A stretch of 64,000 nt of DNA from Gnetum montanum (lineage: Eukaryota > Streptophyta > Gnetopsida > Gnetales > Gnetaceae). A program made the position numbers and the translations under genes. Where the stretch lies: contig MNCI01021396.1 in assembly GCA_015680685.1 (NCBI GenBank), positions 525,855 through 589,854 on the forward strand. The letters are read 5' to 3'. Positions 11,400 to 24,554 of the stretch are shown here, in pieces; the stretch's first letter is position 1, and each line of letters opens with the position of its first letter. Under the pieces are notes generated by a model that was given only the letters and a program-made list of their open reading frames with translations, made no database searches and was not told the DNA's origin.

Positions 11400-12900
11400 A
11401 GAAAAAATATGTTATCCAGTGTATTTATGAGGGAACTAGAGATAAAATACTTACATGAAGCCTTCAATGACCCTTCAAACTATCAAGCCCAATTTAATAG
11501 CCTAGCCAAAGCCTTCAATAGTCACAAAACACAAAAAATCATGTCACAAGGTATCAAAACTTGTTAGTCCATTTTTACATTAGCATCACATGATAAATAC
11601 TATGGAAAGTGTATTTATGTGTGGTAAGAACATAAAATACATAAATAATACCTAAGTTATCTTCAAAATTGTCAACCCTAACCTTGAAACCTACCTGGAG
11701 CCTCCGATAGCCTTGAAACACCAAACAATAAGTCAAAAGTGGTTGAAATTGATCAAACCTTGAAAAATACATTAGCACTACAAAGGAAGTATGCTTGCTA
11801 GGGCATAAAGCATCATAAAAATAAAGGAAATGCATTCCACCAATCCAAATAGCCTCAAGATGACACATTATAGTTACCAAACCTAGTCAAAGCCTTTGAT
11901 AGCCATGGAAACTAAAAGATCAAGAAAAAAAGTGGTTAAAACTAGTAGATTCCTAAATTTTAAATTGGTGTTACAATAAAAATATGCTAGCCAATGCATT
12001 TATGAAGATGATGGAGATGAAATGAGTAAATAGAGCTGCTGGTGATCTTTTCAATTATCAATCCTAGCCCTACACCCTAGCCATAGATCCTAGTGACCTC
12101 GGAGGCCATGAAATTAGTTTGAATGAACACCAAAGTTGCCTAGACACCAAATTCCACATGAAATACACTAGGTACCTAGAGAAAATAAAAAATCTAGTGT
12201 ATTTGTTACTTGGATGGCAATCTGGACAAGCTTGTGATACTCCAAATTTCTCAAAATCCAACTAGACAAGCGTGGGACCCTAGAGCCTAAAGCCAACTAT
12301 AGTTTGACCTTGGGTAGGCATGAAAATTTTCACTTTGCTCATTTTTACACTAAGGTGATGGAAAAAATATAGTTTTCAATGTATTTTTCACCATGAAAAC
12401 TCCAAAATGAACTTTTTTTAACTCATTTTAACTTCAAAATAGTCATTTTTCAATGGTGAGATTCCTACACTACTTTGGAAGCTTGATGAAGCCATAATTC
12501 AAAGTTTAGCACATCATGGAATAATTGCTTCCATAAAAAGACACTGAGGCCTAGGAGAAATATGCTTTCTAGTGTATTTTATAGGCCTTGGAAGCTTAGA
12601 ATGACTTTGACATGTTAAATCAACATCAAATTCAGCTCATTCTCTATCCTTGATCATTGTTCTGACATTCCAAGGCTCCGAAACCCAAAAAACTAGTTAA
12701 GACAAACCCCCATAATTAAATTCCATGACACATATGCTAATACCACATAGCAAATATGCTAGCCAACATATTTTCTGCTAGTTCCAATGTAAAAATAACA
12801 AAATACCTTCTTCCAGCCTTCAAACAAGCTCTAAACGACCACTTCGACTACTTAAATTTTGCCACATGCCCTAGAACTTCCCACCACGGCCTGATACAGC
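11400..12900 (+). repeat. Degenerate tandem array, eight units of ~192 bp
   Basis: A core like AAATATGCTAGCCAGTGTATTT recurs. Its GTGTATTT (or equivalent) octamer falls at 11419, 11609, 11801, 11994, 12197, 12379, 12572 and 12766, with offsets of 190, 192, 193, 203, 182, 193 and 194 bp. Between cores, units share phrases such as ATGATGGAGATAAAATA, AGCCTTCAATGA, CTAGCCAAAGCCTT and AAAAGTGGTTAAAAC. Units are strongly diverged from one another, so the array is old. It sits in the leader upstream of the copy A RT fragment. Tandem repeats in leaders and spacers are known in large Tat/Ogre-type elements. Confidence 0.75.
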
Positions 12901-12909
12901 CTAAAACAT

Positions 12910-13400
12910 GAAAAATATGATCATGATTGATCATGTTTTACCATTTTTGATCATATGTGACCCAACCTTGCCTTTGTTTACCTTATTTCACTATATTTTA
13001 ACTTTAATTACCTTATTTCACAATCTTCATATCATTTTTATATCATTTAGTGTCATTTGACCTTATTTTTCATCCTTTTAACATCATTTGGCCTTTTTTG
13101 ATCATATTTTTTAATTATTTAGCATTGTTTGGAATTTAATAGAGTTTACTTGATATCATTTGATGTCATTTGATATCAATAAGGCCTTATTTAACCTTTT
13201 TTGAAACCATTTTATGTGGATTTGACCATCATTTAACCTTCATTTAATCCTGTCCTACATAATTTATCCTTTGTTTCATTTTGTTTTACCTAAATCTACT
13301 CCTTGTAACCTCCATTAACCATGTTTTGATCTTGTTTGAAATTGATTTGATTTGTTTTGACCTATATATGCTTTATTATTAGTGTATTTTACATTGTTTT
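12910..13400 (+). repeat. Low-complexity ATCATTTGA-rich stretch
   Basis: This is a run of imperfect words like TTTGACCTTATTTT, ATCATTTGATGTCATTTGATATC and TTTAACCTT, repeating about every 10-12 bp. The counterpart at 26280-26960, just upstream of copy B RT, has the same composition and position, so it belongs to the retroelement rather than arising locally. Confidence 0.6.
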
Positions 13401-13470
13401 AACATTGTTTAATGATTATATTACATAGGTGCCACTTAATATGCTTATGGTTTATGTATAGTGTTGGAGT

Positions 13471-15960
13471 ATGGACACTTGGGCACAATTTAGCTTACTT
13501 ATGACCCTAAGTGGACCTCATGGTAATGTTGAATGATTCATTAACCTTTATTACTTAGATCTTAAGCATAAGAGCTTGGTTGACCACATAGCCTCTATAG
13601 AAAAGCCTCTCGAATGGCTTGAACCCCTAGTAAAAACCCTTGATTTTGAAGTTGGTGACATTACTGAAGACTCTCTAGTTGATGTTCTAGTCATAACACA
13701 CAATCATACAGATAAAAAACTAAGATTAAGTTTCACACTTAAAGCATAATATGCTCAAGACATCACTGAGTCCCTTCAAACTAATATTAAGGTCTTTTGT
13801 TGGTCACATGAGGATATGTTAGCTATCAATCCATGTTTAGTTCAGCACAACATTATACTTGATCCTAGTATTAAATTAGTTAAGCAGAAAGTTTCATAAA
13901 ATTAGACCAGATCTAGCCTTGCTAATTTATGATAAGATCATAAAACTTTGCTAAGCTGGTTTCATCTGAGTTGTCTACTACTTAGATTGGATGCATAACA
14001 TAGCGGTAGTCCCTAAGAAAAATGGGAATTACATATTTGCATTAATATTTAAGACATAAATAAGGTAATTATTAAATATGAGTTTTTATTACCTAGTATT
14101 AACAAGCTCATTGATACTATGGTTGGACATGTCATATTATTCTTCAAGCATGGGTTCTTGGGATACAACCAAGTTAGGATCAACACAAAGAACTAGTTAT
14201 AAATGACCTTTATGACCTCTTGGAAAACCTTTGGTTACATCATGATGTCATTCAATCTAAAGAATATGGGCATAACCTATTAACAAGCTATGAATTACAT
14301 ATTTAGTGACTACATGCTAGGGTTACTTAATAATTACATGGATGACATAGGAGTCAAATCTAAAGTAGCTACTTTCTATGCGCATGACTTTGACATAGTA
14401 CTTTCAAAACACCTCAAATATGAAATTAGGCTAAATCCTAAGAAGGGTGTCTTTGGCATTAAAACCAATAAGATGCTTGATTTCATAATGTCTAAAGTAG
14501 GGACATGCATCAATCCTAATAAGGTTAAGACCATAATCAACTTGGTAGTACCTACTAACCTTAAGGAGCTAGTAGATTACAAAGTATATTTCAATTTATT
14601 TGTAAGTTCATCTCTAACTTTATGGATAAGCTACAACCCATGAAACACTTACTTAAGAAAAGAGTTCACTATGAGTGGACATGCCACTACCAAGAATCCT
14701 TCGATAACCTTAACAAAGAGTTGGCTCAGCTACCCACAATTTATCCACCACAAAAGAATAAATCCTTTTACATCTACCTTGTAATCTCTGACACATCCAT
14801 TGCCTTTCTACTCTATCAAAAATGAGATGATGGAGAAGATTTACCTAATTACTACTTGATCCATGCATTAATAGCCTATGAGACCTGATACACAAATCTT
14901 GAGAAGTATTTTCTAGCCTTGGTCTCTCCTTGAAGAAGTGGAGATACTACCTCTTTATGAGTCAACTCAACATCATATGCAAGGACAACCTGTCAAAAGA
15001 CATAATGAATAACATCTATGAAAGTAGGTGAATAGCATGATGGAAGGCCATAATAGTTGAGTTTAACTTGCATTACCTCTTTCAATTTTTAACCAAAGGC
15101 CAAGCTATAGCTAAACAACTCATAGTTTTCCTAGTTGAAGATCATGCAACCATTGATCCTAAGTTTCCTGATGAGCATGTTTCCATTGTTAATGAGGTAC
15201 CTTAGGGTTATGAGGTCATCATGCACTTTGACAGAGCCTCAATTGCCCATGGGGCCAATGTTGCTGCCATCTTAACATCACCTTCTAGTGTAATCCAACC
15301 TTTCTCTTATTTTTTCCATTTTCCATGTACCAACAATGTGGTAGAGTATGAAGGATTAATCAAAGGAATGATGGTAGCTCATACCTAAGAAATAAAATGA
15401 TTGATTATAAAAGGTAATTCTCAACTTGTGGTTAACCAAGTAACTAATGTTTATGCATGTAAAGCCAAACATTTATAACCTTCCTATGACCTACCTACCA
15501 AACTGATTCAACAATTTATAGACATTGATATCCAACATATACCCCCAAACTGAGAATACCTTAGCTAATGCCATTACAATCATATCCCTAAGTATGATGC
15601 CATATGTGTTTATAAAGTTACCTTTCTTAACTATGATCTTTTCTCTTTCCATCATGTAGAACATTGAACGCATCGTCATAGTCATTATTGACACCACTTT
15701 TCAAAAAGAGTCATATGACAATATCAACTTTTACCTAATGCATGGTGAATCTCAACAGAACTTGACTAATTCTCAAAAGAAAACTATACATAAAAGATCA
15801 AAATAGTATGTCATCATAGCTAATAAAACATTATGTTTAAGGTCCTATGTTGACATATTATTAGTGTGCTTAAATCTAACACAATCCTTAAGAAATTTCA
15901 CAAAGGTATATGTGCAGGACATATAGGACCTAGAGCCATGGCTGCAAAGATTAGAGGACT
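13471..15960 (+). pseudogene. Tat/Ogre-like pol fragment, copy A (RT, RNase H, aRNase H, INT start)
   Basis: A candidate first ATG (13471, MDTW) is conserved in copy B. The frame then runs through a linker (EWLEPLVKTLDFEV...) to reverse transcriptase, with FCWSHEDML (about 13795), GYNQVRIN (about 14163) and the active-site box YMDD (14335-14346). The TGGGAAT context around 14026 marks a degraded fingers region. RNase H follows at 14690-14830. A second, archaeal-type RNase H lies at about 15205-15560 (MHFDRASIAHGANV, NNVVEYEGLI, YACKAKHL), diagnostic of the Tat branch. The integrase zinc-binding region begins (GICAGH-like) and breaks at about 15960. Many TAG/TGA/TAA stops make it non-functional. 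Confidence 0.8.
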
Positions 15961-17460
15961 ACCATGAAGATATACAAGGATCCTCTTAACACTCATGATA
16001 ATAAATTCACTATATCCACTTTGAATGTCCATGATAAGCCTAAAAATACTCTAGAACTATTTGTGGTTTAGGCACCTCCTCATAATAAACAGACTTCTAC
16101 TAGTTATGAAACTCTATTTGTTATAAGGATACTACCTCCTATGATCCCCAAATAATCTTGTTCATTACAGAGTCTTGTCCCTTAACTAATAAACTTGTAG
16201 CCCTAGTTGACTAGCATCCTCTTGTAGTGGCTAATGCCTCAACCACTTCCCAACCAAACAAAAAAAATCATCCTTAAAATAAGGTAATAAGCTAGATTCT
16301 AAGCCTAAGAGTAAGGAGACCAATCAATCAAAAGTCTAGAAGGAAGTAGATCAACTGAAGCCTACTCTAGCTTTGGTCATACCCATGGAATCCAAAATAA
16401 AAATTCCATCTACAAGCCAACCTAGTGATGAAATCCATAAACAAGATAAGGAAAAGAGGCCAAAATAACAAATGTTAAAATATCAGATTAAAATTCTAGG
16501 TAGAATAGAATACATCAAATCCAACAAAACTAATAAGATATCCAAAAATGATAAGAACTTCCTCACTAACATGGAGAAGTTAAAGCTCTTACTAAAATAG
16601 AAGAATACTTCTCTAAGCTTGTACAACTTGGTTATAACCTTCCCTTTTCATCAAGAAGCTTTGGTTAAGATTTTAAATTTGATTTCTATCAATGAGGATA
16701 TCCCAGCTAGTGAAGAGTCTATCCATCCAAATATCATACCATCCTCACCCAAGGAAGAAATGAAGCCAATTGTCTTGATGTTCCATGATAGTTAGGTGAC
16801 AATCAACCCTCGGAGTGATGAGGTATCGATATCTCCCCTCTTCATAATGATTAGAGTTGGATAGTACAATATGCACCATGTGCATGTTGATGATGGAGCA
16901 ACAATAAATGTAATCCCCTTTTTAATCATAGAATTCCTAGGCTTTGTTGAGTACATTTGGAATACCTCTACCTCCCTACATAAATCATTTAATGAATCAC
17001 ATGTAGTGGTGAGATGATCAATTTCATTGGACATTATGACTGGGGAATAATTCTCCACATCCATTGATTTCTTTATGATGGAAGAAATGCCAAGCTTCAA
17101 CCTAATCTTAGGAAGATCCTAGTTGGGCAATTTATGAATAATTTCTTTTCGAATTAATCAAGAAATTCATCTACCTAATGAGGAAGGTAAAACTATAATC
17201 CATGGAGATAGTGTAGTCCTATTTTCTATTAACAATTTTGACTCTAAGAAAGGATTTGAGCTAGAGTTTAAAGAGAAAACTTCTATGGTTAAAAACAAAA
17301 TCAATAATCATAATAGAACCAACCAAGCCAAAAGCAATAACATTGGGGTCATAATGAAGTTTGGGAACAGCTTCCATTTAGTATTGTAAGTGAAGGGAAT
17401 GAGGAGTATAAGATCATCAAATAAAAACTATACAAATTCCCTAATCTCTCAAAGATTAGA
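15961..17460 (+). pseudogene. Gag C-terminus and protease fragment
   Basis: The start resembles the gag C-terminal region of element X (LELFVV.APPHNK here, WELFLIWVPPHND there; KEVDQLKPT against KEVNPPKPT). A Lys-rich linker follows. The aspartic protease lies at about 16840-17130: VDDGATINVI holds the active site, with the usual DSG changed to DDG, and PSFNLILGRS carries the flap-to-ILG motif. This enzyme cuts the retroelement polyprotein. Frames switch at least twice, with many stops. In an intact element this part precedes RT, but here it directly follows copy A's truncated integrase, so the joint at about 15960 is a rearrangement. It may pair with the RT at 27006. Confidence 0.75.
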
Positions 17461-17963
17461 AAATAGTTGAACATCTTGCCCATTTTCTATGTCTTGTACA
17501 TATTGTATGGTCATATAACTAGTAGCCTTGTTTGTAATTTTTATTTACATTTTCATGTTTACATATAGCATATGTGTGGTCATTTTTATTTACATGTTTA
17601 CAAATTTACTTCATTAAATCATGTTGGCCAATTTTCCATATAGCCTTACTTTACATTTTCATATCAATTTATAGCATATTTTTATTCTTTACATTTACAA
17701 CAGAATCATAAAATAAAATATTAAATATTAAAAATCAATAAAAAATATAAAATATTTAAAAACTAAAAAAATAATACTGAAACTATAGCCATAGTCACAT
17801 TGTGTAACAATAAAAAAAAGAAATGTTAAATATCCATACTTCCAATGTGCAACAAATAATAACAAAATATTAATCCATGGTCCCTATGACTATAATAGCC
17901 AAATGAAAAAAACTAAGCCATAACAAAAATAACAAAGTATAATAAGTCCATCAATGATCAAAA
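17461..17963. other. AT-rich gap without a gene
   Basis: This is simple AT-rich sequence between the protease fragment and the last exon of the minus-strand gene, with words such as TTTACATTTTCATGTTTACATATAGCATA repeated loosely. On the minus strand it would be the 3' flank of that gene. I see no gene or clear signal. Confidence 0.4.
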
Positions 17964-20664
17964 CTAAGCCATATGGGAAGGAGAAGGATCATCATCAACA
18001 TTGTCACCAATGTCATCATTTCCCTCACTTGGGGCCTATAGAAAACAAAACATCTAAACAATTAGTGACCATGATGACTAAAGAACATAACTATAAAAAA
18101 ATAAAACATGGGATGACCATGATAACCAAAATTTACAACTAAAAACTTTAAATATATTTTTTCAAATCTCATGGGATTCAAAAGTAATATCTTCAAGAGT
18201 GAATTTATGGAGGTCAATTTCCAACCTATGAAGAATCTATTCTTTAGTCATGTTTGCTCAATCGATTTCTCCTAGATAGACTCCTACCAAGATTTTTCTC
18301 CTCTATATTTCTATCCACTTAGGAAGAGTATGGAAAAAGGTAGCTATGGAAGTTTCCCTAGATGTTTTAGTGATATTAAAAATAGGAGAATCAACAACCA
18401 TCACTAATTCCTCAAACACGCTAAAGGTGTCCTCTGCATCTATCTCCTATATAAACAACTCATATTTCCATTGTTTCATGGTTGCATCATGTCATGATTT
18501 TAGGTAGTTCTCCTTTTCTAGCTTGTATAATCACTTGTGAGTCTTTTACTTCTTCTTCCATTCTAACACACAAGCATAATAATCCATCCAATCTCAAGTC
18601 TTATGAACCAATAGCTCCATCTACATGTCCTTCTCCATGTTTCTCTTGGATAGAGAAACCTTAACTTTGGATGGTGTTCCAATAACATGACCACTTGATC
18701 TCCTTCATGAAATAGGAATCTCTATTGGCCACATGGGCTTCTATGAACTCCTTGTGATCTCGAAGATTCCTTTCTCTTTTGATGGCTCCTTGACCTACTT
18801 TTCAAAAGCCACAATCTTCTCTTGCAAAAGTTCATTTGACTGTTGGAAATCCCAAGATGTATTTCCACATGATATAGGACATTTTTTAGTTCCTTTGTAT
18901 AATTACCATGGAAAATGTTTTACATCTAATGGTAGCTTACACATCCGATCAAATTCAGTGTCTTGCATAATATTTCATCTAACTTAAGACACTACCATAG
19001 CCAAAAGCATAATAAATATAAAAAAACTAACAATATTTTAAAACTACTAAAAATAATAACAAATAGGTAGACATAAAACATGAAAACACATAAAAATATA
19101 AAACAAAAGTGTAAAAAAAAAATATTCTAACTTTTATTACCAACATCAAAAGCCATCTTCTGTAATCTGTCAAACATATCATGTACCATTACCTACATGA
19201 ATTCCATCTTGTTTGGAACCTCTACCCAAGACCTAGAATGGAATGTAGATATTGATTCTTTTAGAGGAGGCTCATTCACTACAATAACTATAATAATCAA
19301 CATAATTTATAACAAGTAAATATAAAATTTAAAACAAATGTATGAAAAACATTAAGATTTACAAGAAAGATCACGAGACAAGTTCATTGGACGATTACCT
19401 TCTGAAGAAAAATAACCTAAGATGGAATCTATGATAACTAGTGCATCATGGAATGCCCTTTCCTCTTCTTTCTTACATTGTTGTTCCTCCTCCATAGTAG
19501 CCCAGGTAGCTAATTCTTTTTTTCTCCCTATAATAAATCAAAGTGAACAAAAAATAGAACAAGTTAATAAATAATTTTAGCAATAAAAATATAACCAAAT
19601 AAAATAATACAAAAAATAAAAATATAAAAATATAAAAAAGATATACATACCTCCAATAGATTGGTTGACCTTGTTAAACTTAATGGCCAACTTCTTATGT
19701 GATGGTTGGCTAATAATGAGAATTTTTTCTTCAACTTGGGGCCTCTTCATCTTTTCGTTAGTGGTGTCTTCTACTTCTATGTGTATCATTTTGGCCTATT
19801 TTACATTACCATGTGTAGCAAGGGGCTCTATCCCCATGTTGTTAGGAAAAAAAACATGTACATAACTAACATTATTAGTGGTAATACATACCAATTCACC
19901 CACCTCCTCCAATGGTAAATCTTCAACACACATCACTTGAATGATGTACTTAGTGTAAGGCTTAGATAGTTAGAAGGCATCATTTGACATCCACTTTCGT
20001 TTCTCCTAATCACCAAGAACTCCATGAACATTTTAAGATACACTCCAAAGAATGTAGTGTGCACATGGTATAGTGAATTAAGATTATTATAGAGTTTTCA
20101 AATTTTTTCCTTTAGAACAATGAGCAAGAAGGTAGTCTAATCAAACCTACTATCATTAGTCAAAACATTTTTCATAGTCTAGGCTTGTTAAATCCCTATG
20201 GTTATCTTCTATGATAGTAGCATAGGAAAGTCTCTAGCATGGAAAAGAAGGTAATTCTTATTTACCTTCTCAACATCACACCTAATGAAATATAATGTAG
20301 CCCTAGAAGATGATTTGAGCTAGGTGTCCATTTCCTCTCTATGGCCTACATCTTTTTCTATTGTAATGCTCACCTTGATACTACTAGAAGGTATGTGTAA
20401 AAGATCACTAAACATGAACTTATTAATGCTTAAAACAATAGGAAATCCATGAATACAAGTGAAAAATTTGATGGCTCTCTCATTAAAAGAGTCAATCATG
20501 TTAAACATCTCGACCTATGATATGAATGGGATAGGTAGCATAAAAAAGTCAAATAAACATGTACTAGTGATCTTGTATTAGATATTGGTAGGAGCTTTGT
20601 TTGTCAACCATCCTTGTGCTTGATCTACTTAATCCAATTTAATAAGAATCTTCTTCTCAATAAC
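17964..20664 (-). pseudogene. Intron-bearing gene remnant, at least six exons, family uncertain
   Basis: Exons in transcription order are 20664-19892, 19795-19651, 19527-19399, 19278-19141, 18991-18168 and 18035-17964. Introns 19796-19891, 19528-19650, 19279-19398 and 18992-19140 are 96-149 bp, AT-rich and GT-AG, with donors GTATGT, GTATGT, GTAATC and GTAATA. Phases agree: the first is phase 0 and the next three are phase 1, so the frame continues across every junction. The last donor reads GAG|AT, probably a mutated GT. Exon 19399-19527 is fully open. Exon 18168-18991 keeps one frame over 824 bp with about 13 stops, mostly TAG/TGA. Exon 1 has several stops and a frameshift near 20010. The product ends in an acidic tail (SHMA, stop). 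It loosely resembles plant transposon-associated proteins. A spliced antisense extra ORF of a Tat element, or a captured host gene, are the alternatives. Confidence 0.65.
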
Positions 20665-23316
20665 CTAAAGTTATCATAGTAACTGTAGACTCATGCATGA
20701 AATTTGTAATACAACATAGTTAGCCTATTAGACCTGTTACATCATAGAGAATCAATAAAATCATAAAAAACTATAAAAAATTAGAAACTGAAAAATAATA
20801 AAAAGAAAAAATGCCAAAAATGTTGGCCATGCTTGAAAAATTTTCATTCACAAAGCTTATGCAAAGCCAAAAACTTAAGTTGAACTTATGAAGTGCTTAT
20901 AAGTCTTATAGAGTCCAAAATTCATGTGCACATTTAGTAGCTACACACTTTTGGTATACGTGAGAATACTCCATAAGCTACCTACGAAACTCTGCACTAA
21001 CCTAGTTAAGAACTCGTACATTTATGACTTCACCTTGCTTAAACCCCTCCACAATAGTGTGGTCCATAAGTAGGATTTGGTCATTTTTCACCAACCCCTC
21101 ACTCTATACCCTAAAAGTATAAAACTTAAGCATGAAAATGTTTAGAAAAAATAACATTGAAACAAAAAATTAAAAAAAATTTCAATTTAAAATTAGGCTT
21201 ATGCTTCTAGTAGGTAGAAAGTCCTAGGAAAATTCCAGAATAGAGTGTTTATTCTATGAACTAGCATCAAGGTGTTATTGAAATTGTATTATGAGTACAT
21301 TGGAATCTTCTAGATTTGTGATAATATTTTAACTTCCATGGAATATGATATTCTTTTTCACTCTATTTCTCTTTTTTTTTTATGATCATCCATCATGAAC
21401 TACAAAATGTAGTTAGAAAACCCTGCCACAAGAGTCTTTGTGATTATAGCTACAAGATCTACAACCAAGTGTGACCACACAATCACTATAATGTTGGAGT
21501 AAGTACATCAAGAACACTCTAGCACTAGGCCTAAACCACAATGAAGTACAATTGTCAATGTTCATATCAAGATTCAAGCTATTTTGGGTAGCCATCCAAG
21601 TGCAACATAAAATACCCACTAACTTCACAATGACCAAGATTGGTTTTAGAAATACCTTGTACATAGCCAAGTCACATGGCCATTAGTTCATAAAGACCAT
21701 AGAAACATTCAAACAAAAATTAAAAAAATTCAAATAAAAGTACATCTAGAATAATAGTGTTGGCATTGAGAAAAAAATACAAAAAAATAATAATAACCAA
21801 GTCCACTAGCATAATTGCCATTCCACTGCAAACTAAACTTTAGCCTTTTACACCTTAATTCACATAGTAAAATACTAAATTTGACATCTTGATACACATT
21901 CAACATAGGAAAAATCTAGTTTCACATTTTCATAATCCTTTGATATGAAAATAGATGAATTTAGCCTTGTAGAAAACTAGTTTCACATTTTTAACAAATA
22001 GTTGACATGTAAGGTCTTAAAACAAGCATTTTCACAAATAGTAGATATATAATCAAGTTTTTCACAAAATAAGAAAATAAAATTGATAGTGTTGGGGCAT
22101 GGTAGAGGGTATTTTTAAAAATTTAGTGGTCAAAAAACCCAAAAAATCTAAAACACTAGGAATATGGGAAAAGTGAAAATAAGAAACATAGGATTTCATG
22201 GCTCTCACAACCCACACGTTGTCATACCTTCCCATGAAAAAACCCTAGGATCCATCATACATTGTGTTATCAAGCCTAACAAGTGTCATGCTAGCCACAA
22301 AACTAGAAAAATTTCAAAATCATCAAAAACTAAGCCCAAAAATCCAATGCATTCAATACTAGTCATAAACACCATAAAACTTTGTAATCAAGAACCATGA
22401 TTGACCAACACATATCCCAAGGCTAGGAAAAATCTTAGAATTTTTTTTTAAATTATTTTCAATTACAATTTCAAAGAAAATTCTCCTAACAACCCAAATT
22501 CACCATTAACATAGTAGTTACAAGTGTATAAAAACCTAGAATTTCATCAAATTTTCATAATAAACCCTAGTTTGCAATAAATTGACTATAGAAAAAACTT
22601 GGAAAAATTGTAAAAAATCAAAAATTCATCCAAGATAATCTTACACTATATCTACCATCCCTAGTAATCCTAGACACTAACCATATGTGATCAAAAAATT
22701 ACCATTGCTATTTTTTTCCACAAAAAAAACTATAAAAAATGTTAGAAACCGTGACTAGAATGCTTGAACAACCTAAGATAAAATCCAAATATTTATAGCA
22801 AAAAATATAAAAGATTCAAATTAAAATTCAAGATAGCAAAAAGACCTCAAATAATAATTCTATGCAATTATAAGTTAGAAATCTATCCATACATAAACTA
22901 GAAAAAATGATAAAATTTAACTAAAATTGGCAAAATGGGAGCATAAATGTTATGTATATGTATAAGAAAATATTGAAATATCCACCAAAAGATTCCAAAA
23001 ATTCCAATTCTGATTTGTAACATGATCAAAAGCCTATATCTTAAATTTGATGTAGTCAAAATTAAAAATTTCAACCAAAGTGAGTCTAAAGGTAGAAAAA
23101 TGTTTCTAAAATTTCATCAAAGTAAAAAGAATACAGGGAAACTTGGTACCTAGAAGCCATTGAGAAAGATCCTTCTCCTATAGATTGAACTAGAATCCTA
23201 GATGATTTGTACTACCTCCTCTACATCATCCAATACTAGGGTTTGATTGGTCGATCTAACCTTTTTCACCATGATTTCTGAAACCTCAAAGTTCTACCCT
23301 AATTCTTGTAGAAAGA
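20665..23316. other. Non-coding spacer, left part (copy B leader)
   Basis: AT-rich sequence without a recognisable gene. A few blocks correspond to 8901-11399, such as CTAGGCCTAAACCACAATGAAG near 21524. On the minus strand, 20666 onward would be the 5' side of the intron-bearing gene. An acceptor-like CTTTAG directly precedes its first recognised exon, so one more upstream exon may exist here unrecognised. Confidence 0.35.
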
Positions 23317-24554
23317 TGTTGACCTTTCGATATGTCAAAACCTTAAAGAAAATGGAAGAAAAATGATTCTTGTATTTTGGTTGTTGTGTTTGTAGGACAA
23401 GAACTTGTATTTAGACATCTACAAGGTTTCAAGAAAACATAAGGGAGTTCAAGAGCACTACAAAGGGAATTGAAGAAAGATGTCTCTAAAAAACAACAGA
23501 TGTCTTGGCTAAAGAAAAATTAGTAAAGACAACTTGTAGAAATAATAGACATCTACTATCAAGCAAAGACATCTCCAAAAAATAGTAGATGTTTAGGCCA
23601 ACTTGAAGGTTTTTTAAAAGAAGACATCTCTAGAAAATAGTAGACATCTTTTTGGTGAGAAAGACATTTTCATGAAGAAATCTCCACAAATACATCTTTC
23701 CTATTGATAAGACATTTTTCTAGAATGAAGGTCTAATGTAAAAATATGTCTTTGTCTCATAGAAGACATCTCTAGTAACCGTTAGATAGACATTGCATGA
23801 ATATTGATGTGTTTTCAAAAATATATTGGCTACAAGAAGACATCATTCCATTGGGAAATGAGCAAGAATTATGTACTATCAAGTGTTATTATCAAGAAAT
23901 CATTGTATACATCATTCTCTTGTTATTTTCTCTCATTGTACTATCTTTTGTCTATTGTAAGTGATCAAAGTGAGTTGTATCTCAAAGTACAAGGATCAAC
24001 AAATTTAGTTACATTCTTTCTTTGTAATTATTATTCTCTTTTTTTACCCTATGGGGTTGATGTGCTTCTTATGGGAAGGCATCTTGCTTGAGCTTGTCGA
24101 GATCCTACAAGATATAGTGTTGGTGTAGCACCACAACACTCCAGAGTGGAGCTGAAGTTGTAAAGGTTCTAGGATCCTAGAAACCACATTCTAAGCTTGT
24201 TGGAACCTTGTGAGGTTGAATAGATTCATGACATTGAATCACTCCAAAGAAAATCTTAAAGCTTGTACAGGTTGTGGTGCCCTTCAAACCACATTTTGAG
24301 CTTGCTGGGATGTTGCAGGGTTGAGAGTTTCACAACGACAAAACTCTCCATAGCGAAGCTAAAATCTCATAAAGGTTATGGTGTTCTTTGAACCACATTT
24401 TTGAAGAAAAAAAGTTTGGAGGTGTGCAAGAGATCTACCCTATGCATGTGGAGTACCCAAGTTCAAGAACCACATAAAATTTTGTGTGCTTTTGTGTTGA
24501 AGAATTTTTGATTTGGTGAACTTATTCATTCCCCCCTTTGAACTTCTTAATCCT
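23317..24554 (+). repeat. Solo LTR of a SIRE-like copia element (C3)
   Basis: It starts TGTTGACCTTTCGATATGTC, matching the LTR starts at 60823 (plus) and, on the minus strand, at 37742 and 43277. It ends CCCCCCTTTGAACTTCTTAATCCT, matching their ends. It is flanked by AAAGA on both sides (23312-23316 and 24555-24559), a candidate target duplication. No internal retroelement sequence adjoins it, so it is a solo LTR left by LTR-LTR recombination. Its 1.24 kb accounts for nearly all the extra length of the copy B spacer over copy A. Confidence 0.8.
23413..23771 (+). promoter_or_regulatory. AGACATCT motif array in solo LTR C3
   Basis: AGACATCT or its reverse complement AGATGTCT (or one mismatch) starts at 23413, 23478, 23498, 23547, 23567, 23587, 23622, 23642, 23662 and 23764. 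Six of the nine intervals... 23478-23498, 23547-23567-23587 and 23622-23642-23662 are exactly 20 bp, five intervals in all. The same array is present in C1 and C2 LTRs. Position in the 5' half of the LTR suggests a U3 regulatory element. Confidence 0.6.

Noticed and set aside
22164-22400. 78-codon plus-strand ORF
   Set aside because: No motif and no counterpart in the homologous spacer of copy A.
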